In this document: one piece after another, positions 33,564 through 42,382 of the stretch
How the letters are laid out: every line of letters begins with the position of its first letter
Position numbering within the stretch: position 1 is the first letter of the stretch
Assembly (NCBI RefSeq): GCF_000165795.1
Contig: NZ_CM001022.1
Location: 868,001 to 932,000, forward strand
DNA length: 64,000 bases
Direction of reading: 5' to 3'
From: Aminomonas paucivorans DSM 12260
GTDB taxonomy: Bacteria; Synergistota; Synergistia; Synergistales; Synergistaceae
Position numbers and translations under genes: made by a program
The notes under the pieces: model-generated
What the model was told of the DNA's origin: nothing
The model's input: the letters and a program-made list of their open reading frames with translations, nothing else
Database searches by the model: none

Positions 33564-35499
33564 TCTCAAGGGACGGGGGGGAGCCCCCCGCGACTTTCTC
33601 TCCCATCCTCGGGCCTGGCTGTGGATTGCCCTGGCCCTGGCGGCCCTCCTGGCGGGGGCGGGCCTGGCGCCTCGCGTGGGGGCGGAGAGGCAACAGCATA
33701 CCGTGGGATTGGTGATGGAGTACCGGGACCTGGTCTCCCTGGCCAGGGAGAGCGGTGTCTCCCCCCAAAGGCTTTGGGCGCGCCTGCATTCCCTGGGGAT
33801 GCGGGGCCTCACCGTCTCGGAGGGTACGGGCAAGGATCTCCTGAACGGAGGGTTCCCCCTCCGTTGGACTCCCGCAAAGGACCTTCCCTCTTCCGTCCCG
33901 ATCCCCCCGGGGCTTCCCGGGGATCGGGGGGTGCTGTGGGGACGGGCGGACGAGGCGGCCTGGCAGGTGTTTCTTCCCTATCTGTCCACGAAGATGCCCG
34001 GCTTGGTGCGGGAGAGCGGGGGGGGATGGCTTGCCGCCGTGTTCCCCGCCTCCTTCCCGGAGCTGTTGGATTCGGGACTCCTCCCCGACCTGGCGGGGTT
34101 GGACTTTGCCCGGAGGAACGGCATCCCGGTGGTCTTTCGTCCTTCTCCCTGCCTGGGGGTGGAGGGCGGTCGGGTGGCGGCTTCCCTGGGGCTTCTGATG
34201 GACCAGTACCCGGAGATCCGGTCGATCCTTCCCTCCGGCCTCGTGGTCCCGGGGTATCCGGACCTGGATCCCCTGGCGGCCCTGCTGGAAGAACGCCGGG
34301 TTCCGGTGGCCCAGGCGGAGTTCGTCAAGCAGATCGGCGTCTCGGAGCTGGTGGAGCGGGTCTTTCCCCTGGTGCTTCCCCTGCACAGTCTGGTGAAGGA
34401 CGAGATCTTCTCCCGGCGCATGTCCCGGGAACAGGTGGTGGAGCGCATGGTCCGGGCGGCCCACGAACGCTCCGTGCGTCTCCTCCTCTTCCGCCCCTAC
34501 GACCTGTACAACGGACACCGCCTGCCCTTCTTCCTGGAGGATCTGGAGTCCCTGTCCGATTCCCTTAAGGCCCGAGGCTACGAACTGGGCTGGCCTTCCA
34601 CCCTGCCCCTGTGGGGGCGCTCTCCCCTGGCGGTTCTGGGAGCTTCCCTGGCTCTGGCGGCCTTTGCCCTGGCCCTGGGGCGGCGGTTCGGCCTGCGGGG
34701 CCTCGCCTCGGCGGGGTCGGGACGGTGGGGGGTGTTCCTTGGAGGCGGTACGGTGCTGGTGGCCCTGGGGGTCTGGGCCCTCCCTCCCGCGGGGCGGTAC
34801 CTGGGCGGTTTTCTGGGAGCCCTGGCGGCGACGGAGGCCACCCTGGCGGCCCTGGACAGGGAGGACCACCCCTTCCGGGGAGCCTTTGAAGGGCTGTTCC
34901 TGGTCCTGGCCGCAGGGGCCTGCCTGGCCTCGTTCTACGGGACCCCGGAGTTCATGCTGCGCCTGCGGGGCTTTTCCGGGGTGAAGCTCACCCTGCTGCT
35001 GCCCCCTCTTCTGGTGCTGCTCCACGACCTCAGGAACCGCATCCATCCCGAAGGGCTGGGGGAGATCCTGGCCCGTCCTCCCCTCTGGGGGGAACTCCTG
35101 GCGGCGGGGCTGGTGCTGGGGGCGGTGCTCTTCATGGCGGTGCGCAGCGACAACACCGCCCTGGTCCCCCAGTGGGAGCTCCACGCCCGGGAGATGCTGG
35201 AGCGTCTCCTGCGGGTCCGCCCCCGGACCAAGGAGTTTCTCGTGGGCTACCCGTGCCTTCTTTTGGCGATCCTGGCGTCGCGGAGGAACCTCTGGCCCCG
35301 GTACCGGGAGATTCTGAGGGTGGGGGCTTCCCTGGCCTTCGCCTCCGCCGTGAATTCCTTCTGCCACCTTCATTCGCCCTTCGCCCTCACCCTGCTTCGG
35401 GTCTTCAACGGATGGTGGGCGGGGCTCCTCCTGGGCGGGGGGCTCTTCCTGGCCTGGGAAATGCGCTTTTCCCGAAGGAAGGGGGCGGAGGCCCCGTGA
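33556..35499 (+). CDS. DUF5693 family polytopic membrane protein
   Basis: A 647-residue protein. One helix near residues 21-40 anchors a large extracytoplasmic domain of about 300 residues (HTVGLVMEYRDLVSLARESG, GMRGLTVSEGTGKDLLNGG), followed by about seven C-terminal membrane helices from residue 355 on. This matches DUF5693, a family seen directly upstream of csaB in several phyla. Its function is not known; the constant pairing suggests a part in making or exporting the pyruvylated wall polymer. ATG 33556 overlaps maf and its TGA overlaps the csaB GTG. Confidence 0.85.
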   Translation: MPDLKGRGGAPRDFLSHPRAWLWIALALAALLAGAGLAPRVGAERQQHTVGLVMEYRDLVSLARESGVSPQRLWARLHSLGMRGLTVSEGTGKDLLNGGFPLRWTPAKDLPSSVPIPPGLPGDRGVLWGRADEAAWQVFLPYLSTKMPGLVRESGGGWLAAVFPASFPELLDSGLLPDLAGLDFARRNGIPVVFRPSPCLGVEGGRVAASLGLLMDQYPEIRSILPSGLVVPGYPDLDPLAALLEERRVPVAQAEFVKQIGVSELVERVFPLVLPLHSLVKDEIFSRRMSREQVVERMVRAAHERSVRLLLFRPYDLYNGHRLPFFLEDLESLSDSLKARGYELGWPSTLPLWGRSPLAVLGASLALAAFALALGRRFGLRGLASAGSGRWGVFLGGGTVLVALGVWALPPAGRYLGGFLGALAATEATLAALDREDHPFRGAFEGLFLVLAAGACLASFYGTPEFMLRLRGFSGVKLTLLLPPLLVLLHDLRNRIHPEGLGEILARPPLWGELLAAGLVLGAVLFMAVRSDNTALVPQWELHAREMLERLLRVRPRTKEFLVGYPCLLLAILASRRNLWPRYREILRVGASLAFASAVNSFCHLHSPFALTLLRVFNGWWAGLLLGGGLFLAWEMRFSRRKGAEAP

Positions 35500-36542
35500 C
35501 CCGTCCCCTGGACGTGGTCCTCTGCGGCTACTACGGCTTCGGCAACCTGGGGGACGAGCTGTTGGCCCGGGCCCTGGTGGAACTCCTGGAGGAAGGCGGG
35601 ATCCCCCGAAGCCGGGTGGGGATCCTCTCGGCGGATCCCGCCGGGACCCGGCGGGCCCTGGGGACGGAGTCGGCGGATCGTTGGAGCCTCCCTGGGGTGG
35701 CCCGGATGCTGGGGCGCTCCCGGACCCTTCTCCTGGGGGGAGGGGGGCTTCTGCAGGACGCCACCAGCCTTCGAAGCTGCGTCTACTACTGGGGGGTCGT
35801 GCAGACGGCCCGCTGTCGGGGGTGCATCCCCTGGGCCTTCGGGCAGTCCGTGGGTCCGTTGGGTTCTCCCCTCGCCCGGCGGGTCGCCCGGGGAGCCCTT
35901 GCCCCCTGTGTCGTCCGGGTGGTCCGGGATCGCCCCTCCCTGGAGGCGGTCCGAGGGTTGGGACTGGGAGAGACGGAACTGGCCCCGGACCCGGTGCTGG
36001 GGCTTTCCCTGCCCCGCCTGGCCCCGGGAAGGGGTACCGGACGTCTGGGGGTGAACCTGCGTCCCTGGAAGGGAGAGGCTCGGGAGGGGGCGATCCGGGC
36101 CCTTCGGGAGCTGGCGGAGAGGGCGGGGTGGACCTTCGTGGGCCTTGCCCTGGCGGAGGAGGATCGGCTCTGCCTGGCGGAGGCCCGGGACAGACAGGGG
36201 CTGCCGCTGGAGGAGATCCGCCTCCTGGACTCCCCGGAGTCCTTTTCCGCTGCGGCCGCGGAGATGGACGGCCTGGTGGCCATGAGGCTCCACGCCCTGG
36301 TGCTGTCGGTCCTGGCGGGACTTCCCGCTGCGGCGGTGCCCTACGACCCCAAGGTGACGGCCTTCTCAGAGGAGTGGGGGCTTCCCACCTGGACGCCCCG
36401 ATCCGGCTGGTCTGCGGTTCCCTTCTCGCAGCCCGGCTCGGAGCCTTCTCGGGAAAGGCTGGAGGAAACCCGGGGTCTTCTGCGCGCCGCTCTGACCCGG
36501 TGCCTGGAGCGTCTTCGTGGGACGGGAGGATGGGGTGCATGA
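35496..36542 (+). CDS. csaB: Polysaccharide pyruvyl transferase CsaB
   Basis: A 348-residue enzyme that transfers pyruvate from phosphoenolpyruvate to N-acetylmannosamine of a cell-wall polymer, creating the ligand of SLH domains. Landmarks: LCGYYGFGNLGDELLARALVE, LLGGGGLLQDATSLRSCVYYW, AFGQSVGPL and AMRLHALVLSVLAGLPAAAVPYDPKV. GTG 35496 overlaps the DUF5693 stop (GTGA), and the stop overlaps the transketolase start (ATGA). An SLH-domain protein is encoded at 20656-22398. Confidence 0.95.
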   Translation: MTRPLDVVLCGYYGFGNLGDELLARALVELLEEGGIPRSRVGILSADPAGTRRALGTESADRWSLPGVARMLGRSRTLLLGGGGLLQDATSLRSCVYYWGVVQTARCRGCIPWAFGQSVGPLGSPLARRVARGALAPCVVRVVRDRPSLEAVRGLGLGETELAPDPVLGLSLPRLAPGRGTGRLGVNLRPWKGEAREGAIRALRELAERAGWTFVGLALAEEDRLCLAEARDRQGLPLEEIRLLDSPESFSAAAAEMDGLVAMRLHALVLSVLAGLPAAAVPYDPKVTAFSEEWGLPTWTPRSGWSAVPFSQPGSEPSRERLEETRGLLRAALTRCLERLRGTGGWGA

Positions 36543-37381
36543 CGCCGGAACATCGGGAAACGCTGGAACAGACCGCCCTGGAGGTCCGCAAGGACGTGGT
36601 GCGCATGATCGGGGTGGCCCGCTCCGGGCGCCTGGACTCCGCCCTCTCCCTGGTGGACCTGCTGACCTACCTTTATTGGGAGGTGTTGCGGGTGGACCCC
36701 GACCGTCCTCGGGACCCGGGGAGGGATCGGTTCCTCCTGAGCAAGGGACGGGGGTGCCCCGCCCTCTACGCCGTGCTTTCCCGGAGAGGGTTTTTCCCCA
36801 GGGAGGAGCTGTGGAGCTTCCGCCGCCTGGGGGCTCTCCTCCAGGGGTACCCGGAGGTGGGGCGCGTTCCCGGGGTGGAGGCGCCGGGAGGGTCTATGGG
36901 CATGGGGCTGGGGCTGGCGGTGGGACTTTCTCTGGCTCTGCGGCTGGACGGTTTTCCGAGCCGGGTCTTCTGCCTTCTGGGGGATGGAGAGCTTCAGGAG
37001 GGGGCGGTGTGGGAAGCGGCTCTCTCCGCTTCGGTCCGCCGCCTGGGACATCTGGTGGCCCTGGTGGAAGCCAACGAACACCACGAGGAGGGGCCCTGGA
37101 AGGCGGTCAAGGGCATCGAACCCATCCGCAGGAAGCTGGAGGCCTTCGGCTGGGAGGTGCTGGACGCGGAAGGGCACGACATGGAAAAACTGGAGGAGGC
37201 CTTCTGTGGTCTGAGGGAGGACCGGGAGGCTCCCATGGCGATCCTCCTGCGCACCCAGACGGGCAAGGGGGTCTCCTTCGCGGAGGAGGGCCGGGGGGGA
37301 GACCGTGGCCTTTCCCGGGAAGACGTGGACCGGGCCTTGAGCGAGCTGGAGGTCCGGGGAGGGGGAACGGGGGATGCGTAG
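36539..37381 (+). CDS. Transketolase, N-terminal (TPP-binding) subunit
   Basis: A 280-residue half-transketolase. The thiamine-pyrophosphate motif starts at G148-D-G-E and ends with the Asn of EANEHHEEG about 30 residues later. Other signs are LSKGRGCPALYAVLSRRG and EAPGGSMGMGLGLAVGLSLAL. Ends with HDMEKLEEAFCGL, as in split enzymes. ATG 36539 has GGGAGGA eight bases upstream; ATG 36530 in the same frame is too close to it. Works with the following gene. In vivo role could be pentose-phosphate exchange or supply of sugar phosphates for envelope polymers. Confidence 0.93.
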   Translation: MTPEHRETLEQTALEVRKDVVRMIGVARSGRLDSALSLVDLLTYLYWEVLRVDPDRPRDPGRDRFLLSKGRGCPALYAVLSRRGFFPREELWSFRRLGALLQGYPEVGRVPGVEAPGGSMGMGLGLAVGLSLALRLDGFPSRVFCLLGDGELQEGAVWEAALSASVRRLGHLVALVEANEHHEEGPWKAVKGIEPIRRKLEAFGWEVLDAEGHDMEKLEEAFCGLREDREAPMAILLRTQTGKGVSFAEEGRGGDRGLSREDVDRALSELEVRGGGTGDA

Positions 37382-38327
37382 CGAACCCGGGGGAAGCACC
37401 ACTTGGGAGGCCTACTGCCAGGGACTGGAGGAGATGGGTCCCCTGTGTCCGAATCTGGTGGTGGTGGATGCCAGCAGGTCTTCGGTCCCGGATCGGGGGT
37501 TTGTCGCCCTCTGTCCCGACCGTTTTTTCCCCGCGGGGGTGTCGGAACAGGACCTGGTCCTCACCGCCGCGGGGCTTGCCCTGGGGGGGAAGACCGTCTT
37601 CGCGTCCTCCTGCGCTCCCTTCCTGGTGGGGCGGGCCTACGACCAGATCCGTTCCGCCGTGGCGATCCCCGATCTCCCCGTATGTCTGGTCACCACCCGG
37701 GGAGGAGTCACCGCCGGGCAGGACGGGGCGGACCACCAGATGGTGGAGGACCTGGCGGTGATGCGGGTGCTTCCCCACATGTCCGTTCTGGTCCCTGCGG
37801 ATGGGACCTCCACCCGGGGACTCGTGCGCCGACTGAGCCGCATGGAGGGGCCCGCCTACCTGCGTCTCGGCCTCTGTCCCCTGCCGTCGCTGTACGGACC
37901 CCAGGACGGGGAGTTCCACCCCGGGGGGGCGCGGCTTCTGACCCAGGGAGACGGAGTGACCCTCTGCGCCTGTGGTATCATGGTCCACGAAGCTCTGAAG
38001 GCAGCGCGAATCCTGCAACGCCAGGGTATCGAAGCGGAAGTGATCGACTGCTACAGCGTCAAGCCCCTCCCGGAACAGACCATCCTCGCCTCCGTCCGAC
38101 GGACGGGGTGCTGTGTGGTGGCGGAGGAGCACAGCCGCATCGGAGGGCTGGGAAGCGCCGTGGCGGAGTGCCTGGGACGGGAGTATCCCGTCCCCCTGCG
38201 TTTCGTGGCGGTGGAGGACCGGTTCGGCCAGAGCGGCATGCCCGAGGAGTTGCAGGAATACTACGGGCTGACCTTTCGGCAGATTGTGGGAGGGGCCGTG
38301 CAGGTTTGGGCCATGCGCAGGAGGTGA
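37374..38327 (+). CDS. Transketolase, C-terminal subunit
   Basis: A 317-residue second half, with the pyrimidine-binding domain containing the catalytic Glu in AGVSEQDLVLTAAGLALGG, the segment VTTRGGVTAGQDGADHQMVEDLAVMR, and the C-terminal transketolase domain (VTLCACGIMVHEALKAARIL, VAEEHSRIGGLGSAVAE, FGQSGMPEELQEYYGLT). ATG 37374 overlaps the previous gene by eight bases, so both subunits are translationally coupled. The ftsE gene begins three bases after its stop. Confidence 0.94.
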   Translation: MRSEPGGSTTWEAYCQGLEEMGPLCPNLVVVDASRSSVPDRGFVALCPDRFFPAGVSEQDLVLTAAGLALGGKTVFASSCAPFLVGRAYDQIRSAVAIPDLPVCLVTTRGGVTAGQDGADHQMVEDLAVMRVLPHMSVLVPADGTSTRGLVRRLSRMEGPAYLRLGLCPLPSLYGPQDGEFHPGGARLLTQGDGVTLCACGIMVHEALKAARILQRQGIEAEVIDCYSVKPLPEQTILASVRRTGCCVVAEEHSRIGGLGSAVAECLGREYPVPLRFVAVEDRFGQSGMPEELQEYYGLTFRQIVGGAVQVWAMRRR

Positions 38328-38330
38328 CCG

Positions 38331-39026
38331 ATGGATATACGGCTTTCGGGGGTCACGAAGATCTTCCACCCCGACATCACCGCCCTGGAGGACGTGTACC
38401 TGGAGATCCCCAAGGGAGAGTTCGTGTACCTGGTAGGCCCCACCGGATCGGGCAAGACCACCCTGATGCGCACCATCACCCGGGAGGTGGTCCCCAGCCG
38501 GGGACAGATCACCGTAGGGGCCTTTAGCCTCAGAAAGATCAGCCGGATGGACCTTTCCCTCTTCCGGCGGGACGTGGGGGTGGTCTTCCAGGATTTCTGC
38601 CTGCTGCCCCACCTGAACGTCTTCGAGAACGTGGCCTTCGTCCTGGAGGTCCTGGGCATGCCCGCCCGGGAGGTGAAGGAGCGCACGGGAGAGGTCCTGG
38701 ACCGGGTGAACCTCTGGCGACGTCGGTTCCTCTATCCTCCCCAGCTCTCCGGGGGGGAGCAGCAGCGGGTGGCCATCGCCCGGGCTATCGTGAACTCCCC
38801 CTCCATCCTGCTGGCGGACGAGCCCACGGGCAACCTGGACCTCCACACCGCCGAGGAGATCATGCAGCTCATCCTGTCCATCAACGCCCTGGGGGCGACG
38901 GTGCTCATGGCCACCCACAACCAGTACCTGGTGGATGCCTACCGCCAGCGGGTGGTGGAGCTGAAGATGGGCCGGGTGGTGCGGGACGAGACGAGAGGCA
39001 GGTACGAGATCGATGGCGAGCTTTAG
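38331..39026 (+). CDS. ftsE: Cell-division ABC ATPase FtsE
   Basis: A 231-residue ATP-binding protein with Walker A at 36-43 (GPTGSGKT), the signature [16 protein letters not shown], and Walker [12 protein letters not shown]. As the ATPase of FtsEX it drives conformational changes that control peptidoglycan hydrolases at the septum. ATG 38331 follows AGGAGGTGACCG. Overlaps ftsX by 14 bases. Confidence 0.96.
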   Translation: MDIRLSGVTKIFHPDITALEDVYLEIPKGEFVYLVGPTGSGKTTLMRTITREVVPSRGQITVGAFSLRKISRMDLSLFRRDVGVVFQDFCLLPHLNVFENVAFVLEVLGMPAREVKERTGEVLDRVNLWRRRFLYPPQLSGGEQQRVAIARAIVNSPSILLADEPTGNLDLHTAEEIMQLILSINALGATVLMATHNQYLVDAYRQRVVELKMGRVVRDETRGRYEIDGEL

Positions 39027-39897
39027 GTACGCCTTTCGGGACGGAGTCCGGCTCATCTTCCGTCACTGGGGGCTGAGCTTTCTCACCCTGTTCACCTCCG
39101 TGGCGGTGTTCTACCTCATCGGCAGCAGCGTGCTCTTCGTCATGAACGCCCGCCACGTGGTGCGGACCCTGGAGGGGGAGCTTTCCATCCAGGCCTATAT
39201 GAAGCCTGACGCGGACATGGAGGCGACGGCCCAGCGGGTGCGCCGCCTCCCCGGCGTGAAGGCCGTGGAGATCATCACCGCCGAGAAGGCCTTGGAGCGG
39301 CTCAAGGCTCGGCTGGGCAATCAGGCCCAGGCGGTCACCCTCCTGGGGGAGAACCCCCTGCCCCCCAGCCTGGAGATCTGGGTGGTCCGGGCCTCCCACG
39401 TGTCCTCCGTGGCTCGGGAGCTGGTGGCTCTGGATTCGGTGCAGGACGTGGTCTACGCAGGGAAGCTGGCGGAGAAGCTCTCCAAGCTCTCCCGGTTCGC
39501 CAGTCGCTTCTCCCTCATCATGCTGCTGGTGGCCATCACCGCCAGCGGGGTGGTGCTCTTCAACACCATCCGCATCGCCGTCTACTCCAAGGAGGAGGAG
39601 ATCGGCATCATGCTGATGGTGGGGGCCACCCCGGCCTTCGTGGCCTTTCCCTTCGTGGTCCAGGGGGTCTTCCTGGGCAGCGCCGGGGCCCTGGTGGCCG
39701 CAGGCCTCCTCGGGGTCTCCTACGGAGCCGCCCTGGATCGTCTCAAGGACCTGCTGCCCTTCCTTCCGTTCCTGCAGGATCGGGGGCTGACCCTGCGCCT
39801 CGGGGGAATCCTGGTGGGAGCCGGCGCCACGGTGAGCCTCATCGCCAGCCTCATGGCGGTGGAGCGCTTCATCCGCCGTGCTCTGAGGCCTTTGTAG
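39013..39897 (+). CDS. ftsX: Cell-division membrane protein FtsX
   Basis: A 294-residue membrane protein with the FtsX topology: helix 1 at about 20-45, an extracytoplasmic domain (ELSIQAYMKPDADMEATAQRVRRLPGV), then three C-terminal helices (LIMLLVAITASGVVLFNTIRIAVYSKEEEIGIMLMVGAT, FVVQGVFLGSAGALVAAGLLGV, GGILVGAGATVSLIASLMAVERF). It passes the FtsE signal to the wall hydrolase encoded next. Confidence 0.95.
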   Translation: MASFRYAFRDGVRLIFRHWGLSFLTLFTSVAVFYLIGSSVLFVMNARHVVRTLEGELSIQAYMKPDADMEATAQRVRRLPGVKAVEIITAEKALERLKARLGNQAQAVTLLGENPLPPSLEIWVVRASHVSSVARELVALDSVQDVVYAGKLAEKLSKLSRFASRFSLIMLLVAITASGVVLFNTIRIAVYSKEEEIGIMLMVGATPAFVAFPFVVQGVFLGSAGALVAAGLLGVSYGAALDRLKDLLPFLPFLQDRGLTLRLGGILVGAGATVSLIASLMAVERFIRRALRPL

Positions 39898-39903
39898 CGG
39901 ACC

Positions 39904-41118
39904 ATGCGATTTAGCCGAACGGGCCGCTCCCTTCTGGCCGGTCTTCTGCTGGTGTGGGGAGGCTTCGCCCTGGGAGGGTCCGTCCTTTCCGGGCCTGCGT
40001 GGGCCGCGCCTTCCCCCAAGGAGCTGGAACAGAAGCTCCGCAAGGAAGAGAAGCGGCTGGATCGGGTGCAGGGCCAGATCTCCTACCACAAGAAAAAGGT
40101 CACGGAGATGGCGGGGAGGGAGAAAGGGGTCATCCAGGAAATCGAAGGGCTGGCCCAACAGGTGACCGTCACGGAGCAGCGCATGACGGTGCTTCAGCTT
40201 AAGCGATCCAAGGTCCAGAACCGCATGGGGGAGCTGGTCCAGGAGATCCGAAAGACCTCCGGCAGGATCGGCGAAGTGAAGGACCTCCTCAAGGAGCGGC
40301 TGGTGACCATCTACAAGTACGGCGGGGTGGCGGAGTTCAACCTGCTCCTCTCCGCCCCGGGAGCCCGGGACGCCCTGGCCACCTCCTATCTGTTGGGGAA
40401 GATCGCCGACCAGGACCAGCGCCTCATCCGGGAGCTTTCGGACCGCAAAACCCGCCTGGACGCGGCGCATCTGGAGCTTCGGGAACAGAAATCCCTTCTG
40501 GAGAATCAGAACCGGCAGCTGCAGGGCCAGAAGCGGGAACTCCAGGTGGCCACGACCCGGCGCAACGTCCTCCTGACCCGGGTGCGCCGGGAGAAGAGTC
40601 TCCACATGGAAAGCCTGGACGAGGCCCTGCGGATGGAGCGGGAACTGAACAACACCATCACCCGGCTCATGGAGGAGAAGCGCCGCCTGGCGGCCCTGAA
40701 GAAGGACAAGCCTGCGGTGGTGTACTACAAGGGGGGACGGTTCCAGTGGCCCCATCGGGGGCGTATCATGAGCCCCTTCGGCGTGCGGGTCCACCCGGTG
40801 TTCCGCACTCGGATCATGCACACGGGCATCGACATCGACGGGCGGCACGGCGAACCGGTGCGCGCCGCGGAGAGCGGGGAGGCCCTTTTCTGCGGTTGGC
40901 TTCGGGGGTACGGTCAGGTGGTGATCCTGGACCACGGGGGAAACCTCACCACGGTGTACGCCCACCTCTCCAAGATCGAGGTGTCCGAGGGGGAGCGGGT
41001 CAAGGCAGGGGATCTGATCGGCCGCATCGGGGCCACGGGGGTGGCCACGGGGTCCCACCTACACTTCGAGGTGCGGGTGAACGGCAAGGCCACCAACCCC
41101 ATGAAATACCTGCAGTGA
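39904..41118 (+). CDS. EnvC-like murein hydrolase with intact M23/LytM domain
   Basis: A 404-residue exported protein: signal peptide at 1-36 (SLLAGLLLVWGGFALGG), long coiled coil at about 40-265, and a C-terminal LytM peptidase M23 domain (about 275-404). The metal-ligand motif H306-TGI-D310 and the H385-L-H387 of SHLHFEV are both present, so unlike E. coli EnvC it may hydrolyse peptidoglycan itself. The gene follows ftsX by six bases with a weak Shine-Dalgarno, indicating coupling, and its product is the expected FtsEX partner. Confidence 0.93.
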   Translation: MRFSRTGRSLLAGLLLVWGGFALGGSVLSGPAWAAPSPKELEQKLRKEEKRLDRVQGQISYHKKKVTEMAGREKGVIQEIEGLAQQVTVTEQRMTVLQLKRSKVQNRMGELVQEIRKTSGRIGEVKDLLKERLVTIYKYGGVAEFNLLLSAPGARDALATSYLLGKIADQDQRLIRELSDRKTRLDAAHLELREQKSLLENQNRQLQGQKRELQVATTRRNVLLTRVRREKSLHMESLDEALRMERELNNTITRLMEEKRRLAALKKDKPAVVYYKGGRFQWPHRGRIMSPFGVRVHPVFRTRIMHTGIDIDGRHGEPVRAAESGEALFCGWLRGYGQVVILDHGGNLTTVYAHLSKIEVSEGERVKAGDLIGRIGATGVATGSHLHFEVRVNGKATNPMKYLQ

Positions 41119-41185
41119 GGAACGATCAAGGCCCGAGGTTCCGCCAAGGGGGCGGGGGCCGGACGACGGAGGAAGGTTCGGGATC

Positions 41186-42382
41186 GTGATGTGGAAGCGG
41201 ATGCGCGACATGGTGTGCGGCGTCGTCCTGGGAGCCCTGGTGGTGACGGGCATCCTGGCGGCCAACGCGGGGGACGGAACCCCCACGGACGGCAGCCGGG
41301 GACTGCCTTTCAGCCCCCAGAACCTGATGATCCTCAAGCAGGCTCGGTCCATCCTGGAGCTGTACCACGTGGACGGGGACAAGGGACCGGGAGAGAAGAA
41401 GCTCTTCTACGGGGCCATGAAGGGTGTGGTGGGGGCCACGGGGGACCCCTACACCCGGTTCGTGGAGCCGGAGCAGCTCAAGGAAGAGAGCATCGAGATG
41501 GAGGGCCAGTACGGGGGCCTGGGGATCTACATCGGCCAGAAGGACCGCAAGACCCTGGTCATCAGCCCCATCGAGGGGACCCCGGCGGACCGGGCGGGAC
41601 TCAAGCCCATGGACGAGATCGTCAAGGTGGGGGACAAGGTCATCGTGGGCATGGACCAGAACGAAGTGGTCAAGATGCTTCGCGGTCCCGCAAAAACCAA
41701 GGTCCGGATCTGGGTGCGGCGCAACGGCAAGGACCAGCTTCTGAAGTTCGACCTGGTCCGCGAGGTGGTCCGCATCAAGTCCGCCCGGATGGAGATGCTC
41801 CCCGGCGGGTACGCCTACATCCGCCTGGTGCACTTCAACCAGAAGTCCGGGGCGGAGCTTCAGGAGGCCATCCGGACGGCGGAGTCCAAGAACGCCAAGG
41901 GGATCCTCCTGGACCTGCGGAACAACCCGGGAGGGCTCCTCAACGCGGCGGTGGACGTGGCCTCCCTCTTCCTGGACGGGGGCCTGGTGGTGGGCATGAA
42001 GGGCCGGGTGGAGAAGGCCAACGACACCCTCTACGCCGATTCGGGGAAGAACACCCGCCTTCCCGCGGTGGTGCTCATCAACGAGGGAAGCGCCAGCGCC
42101 TCGGAGATCGTCGCGGGGGCCCTGCAGGACCGCAAACGGGCCGTGCTGGTGGGCAAGAAGAGCTTCGGCAAGGGGTCCGTGCAGACCCTATTCAACCTCC
42201 CCGACGGGGCGGGGATGTACGTCACCATCGCCCGTTACTACACCCCCTCCGGCAAGGTGATCGACCACGTGGGTCTGGTGCCGGACGTGAAGGTGGAGGG
42301 AGAACCCCAGCGGGATCTGAAGAAGGATAAGCAGGTGCAGAAGGGCCTGGCGATCCTCAAGGCCAAGACCAAGGGGTCCTGA
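41186..42382 (+). CDS. S41 family C-terminal processing peptidase (CtpA-like)
   Basis: A 398-residue exported serine protease: membrane/signal helix at about 9-25, a PDZ domain at about 105-185 (GGLGIYIGQKDRKTLVISPIEGTPADRAGLKPMDEIVKVGD), and the S41 core (LLDLRNNPGGLLNAAVDVASLFL, NEGSASASEIVAGALQDRKRAVLVGKKSFGKGSVQ) with the catalytic Ser and Lys in these two blocks. It likely trims or degrades periplasmic proteins and, by analogy, controls wall hydrolases such as the one encoded upstream. GTG 41186 or ATG 41189 is the start; AGGAAGG precedes both. The stop overlaps the next gene (TGATG). Confidence 0.94.
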   Translation: MMWKRMRDMVCGVVLGALVVTGILAANAGDGTPTDGSRGLPFSPQNLMILKQARSILELYHVDGDKGPGEKKLFYGAMKGVVGATGDPYTRFVEPEQLKEESIEMEGQYGGLGIYIGQKDRKTLVISPIEGTPADRAGLKPMDEIVKVGDKVIVGMDQNEVVKMLRGPAKTKVRIWVRRNGKDQLLKFDLVREVVRIKSARMEMLPGGYAYIRLVHFNQKSGAELQEAIRTAESKNAKGILLDLRNNPGGLLNAAVDVASLFLDGGLVVGMKGRVEKANDTLYADSGKNTRLPAVVLINEGSASASEIVAGALQDRKRAVLVGKKSFGKGSVQTLFNLPDGAGMYVTIARYYTPSGKVIDHVGLVPDVKVEGEPQRDLKKDKQVQKGLAILKAKTKGS

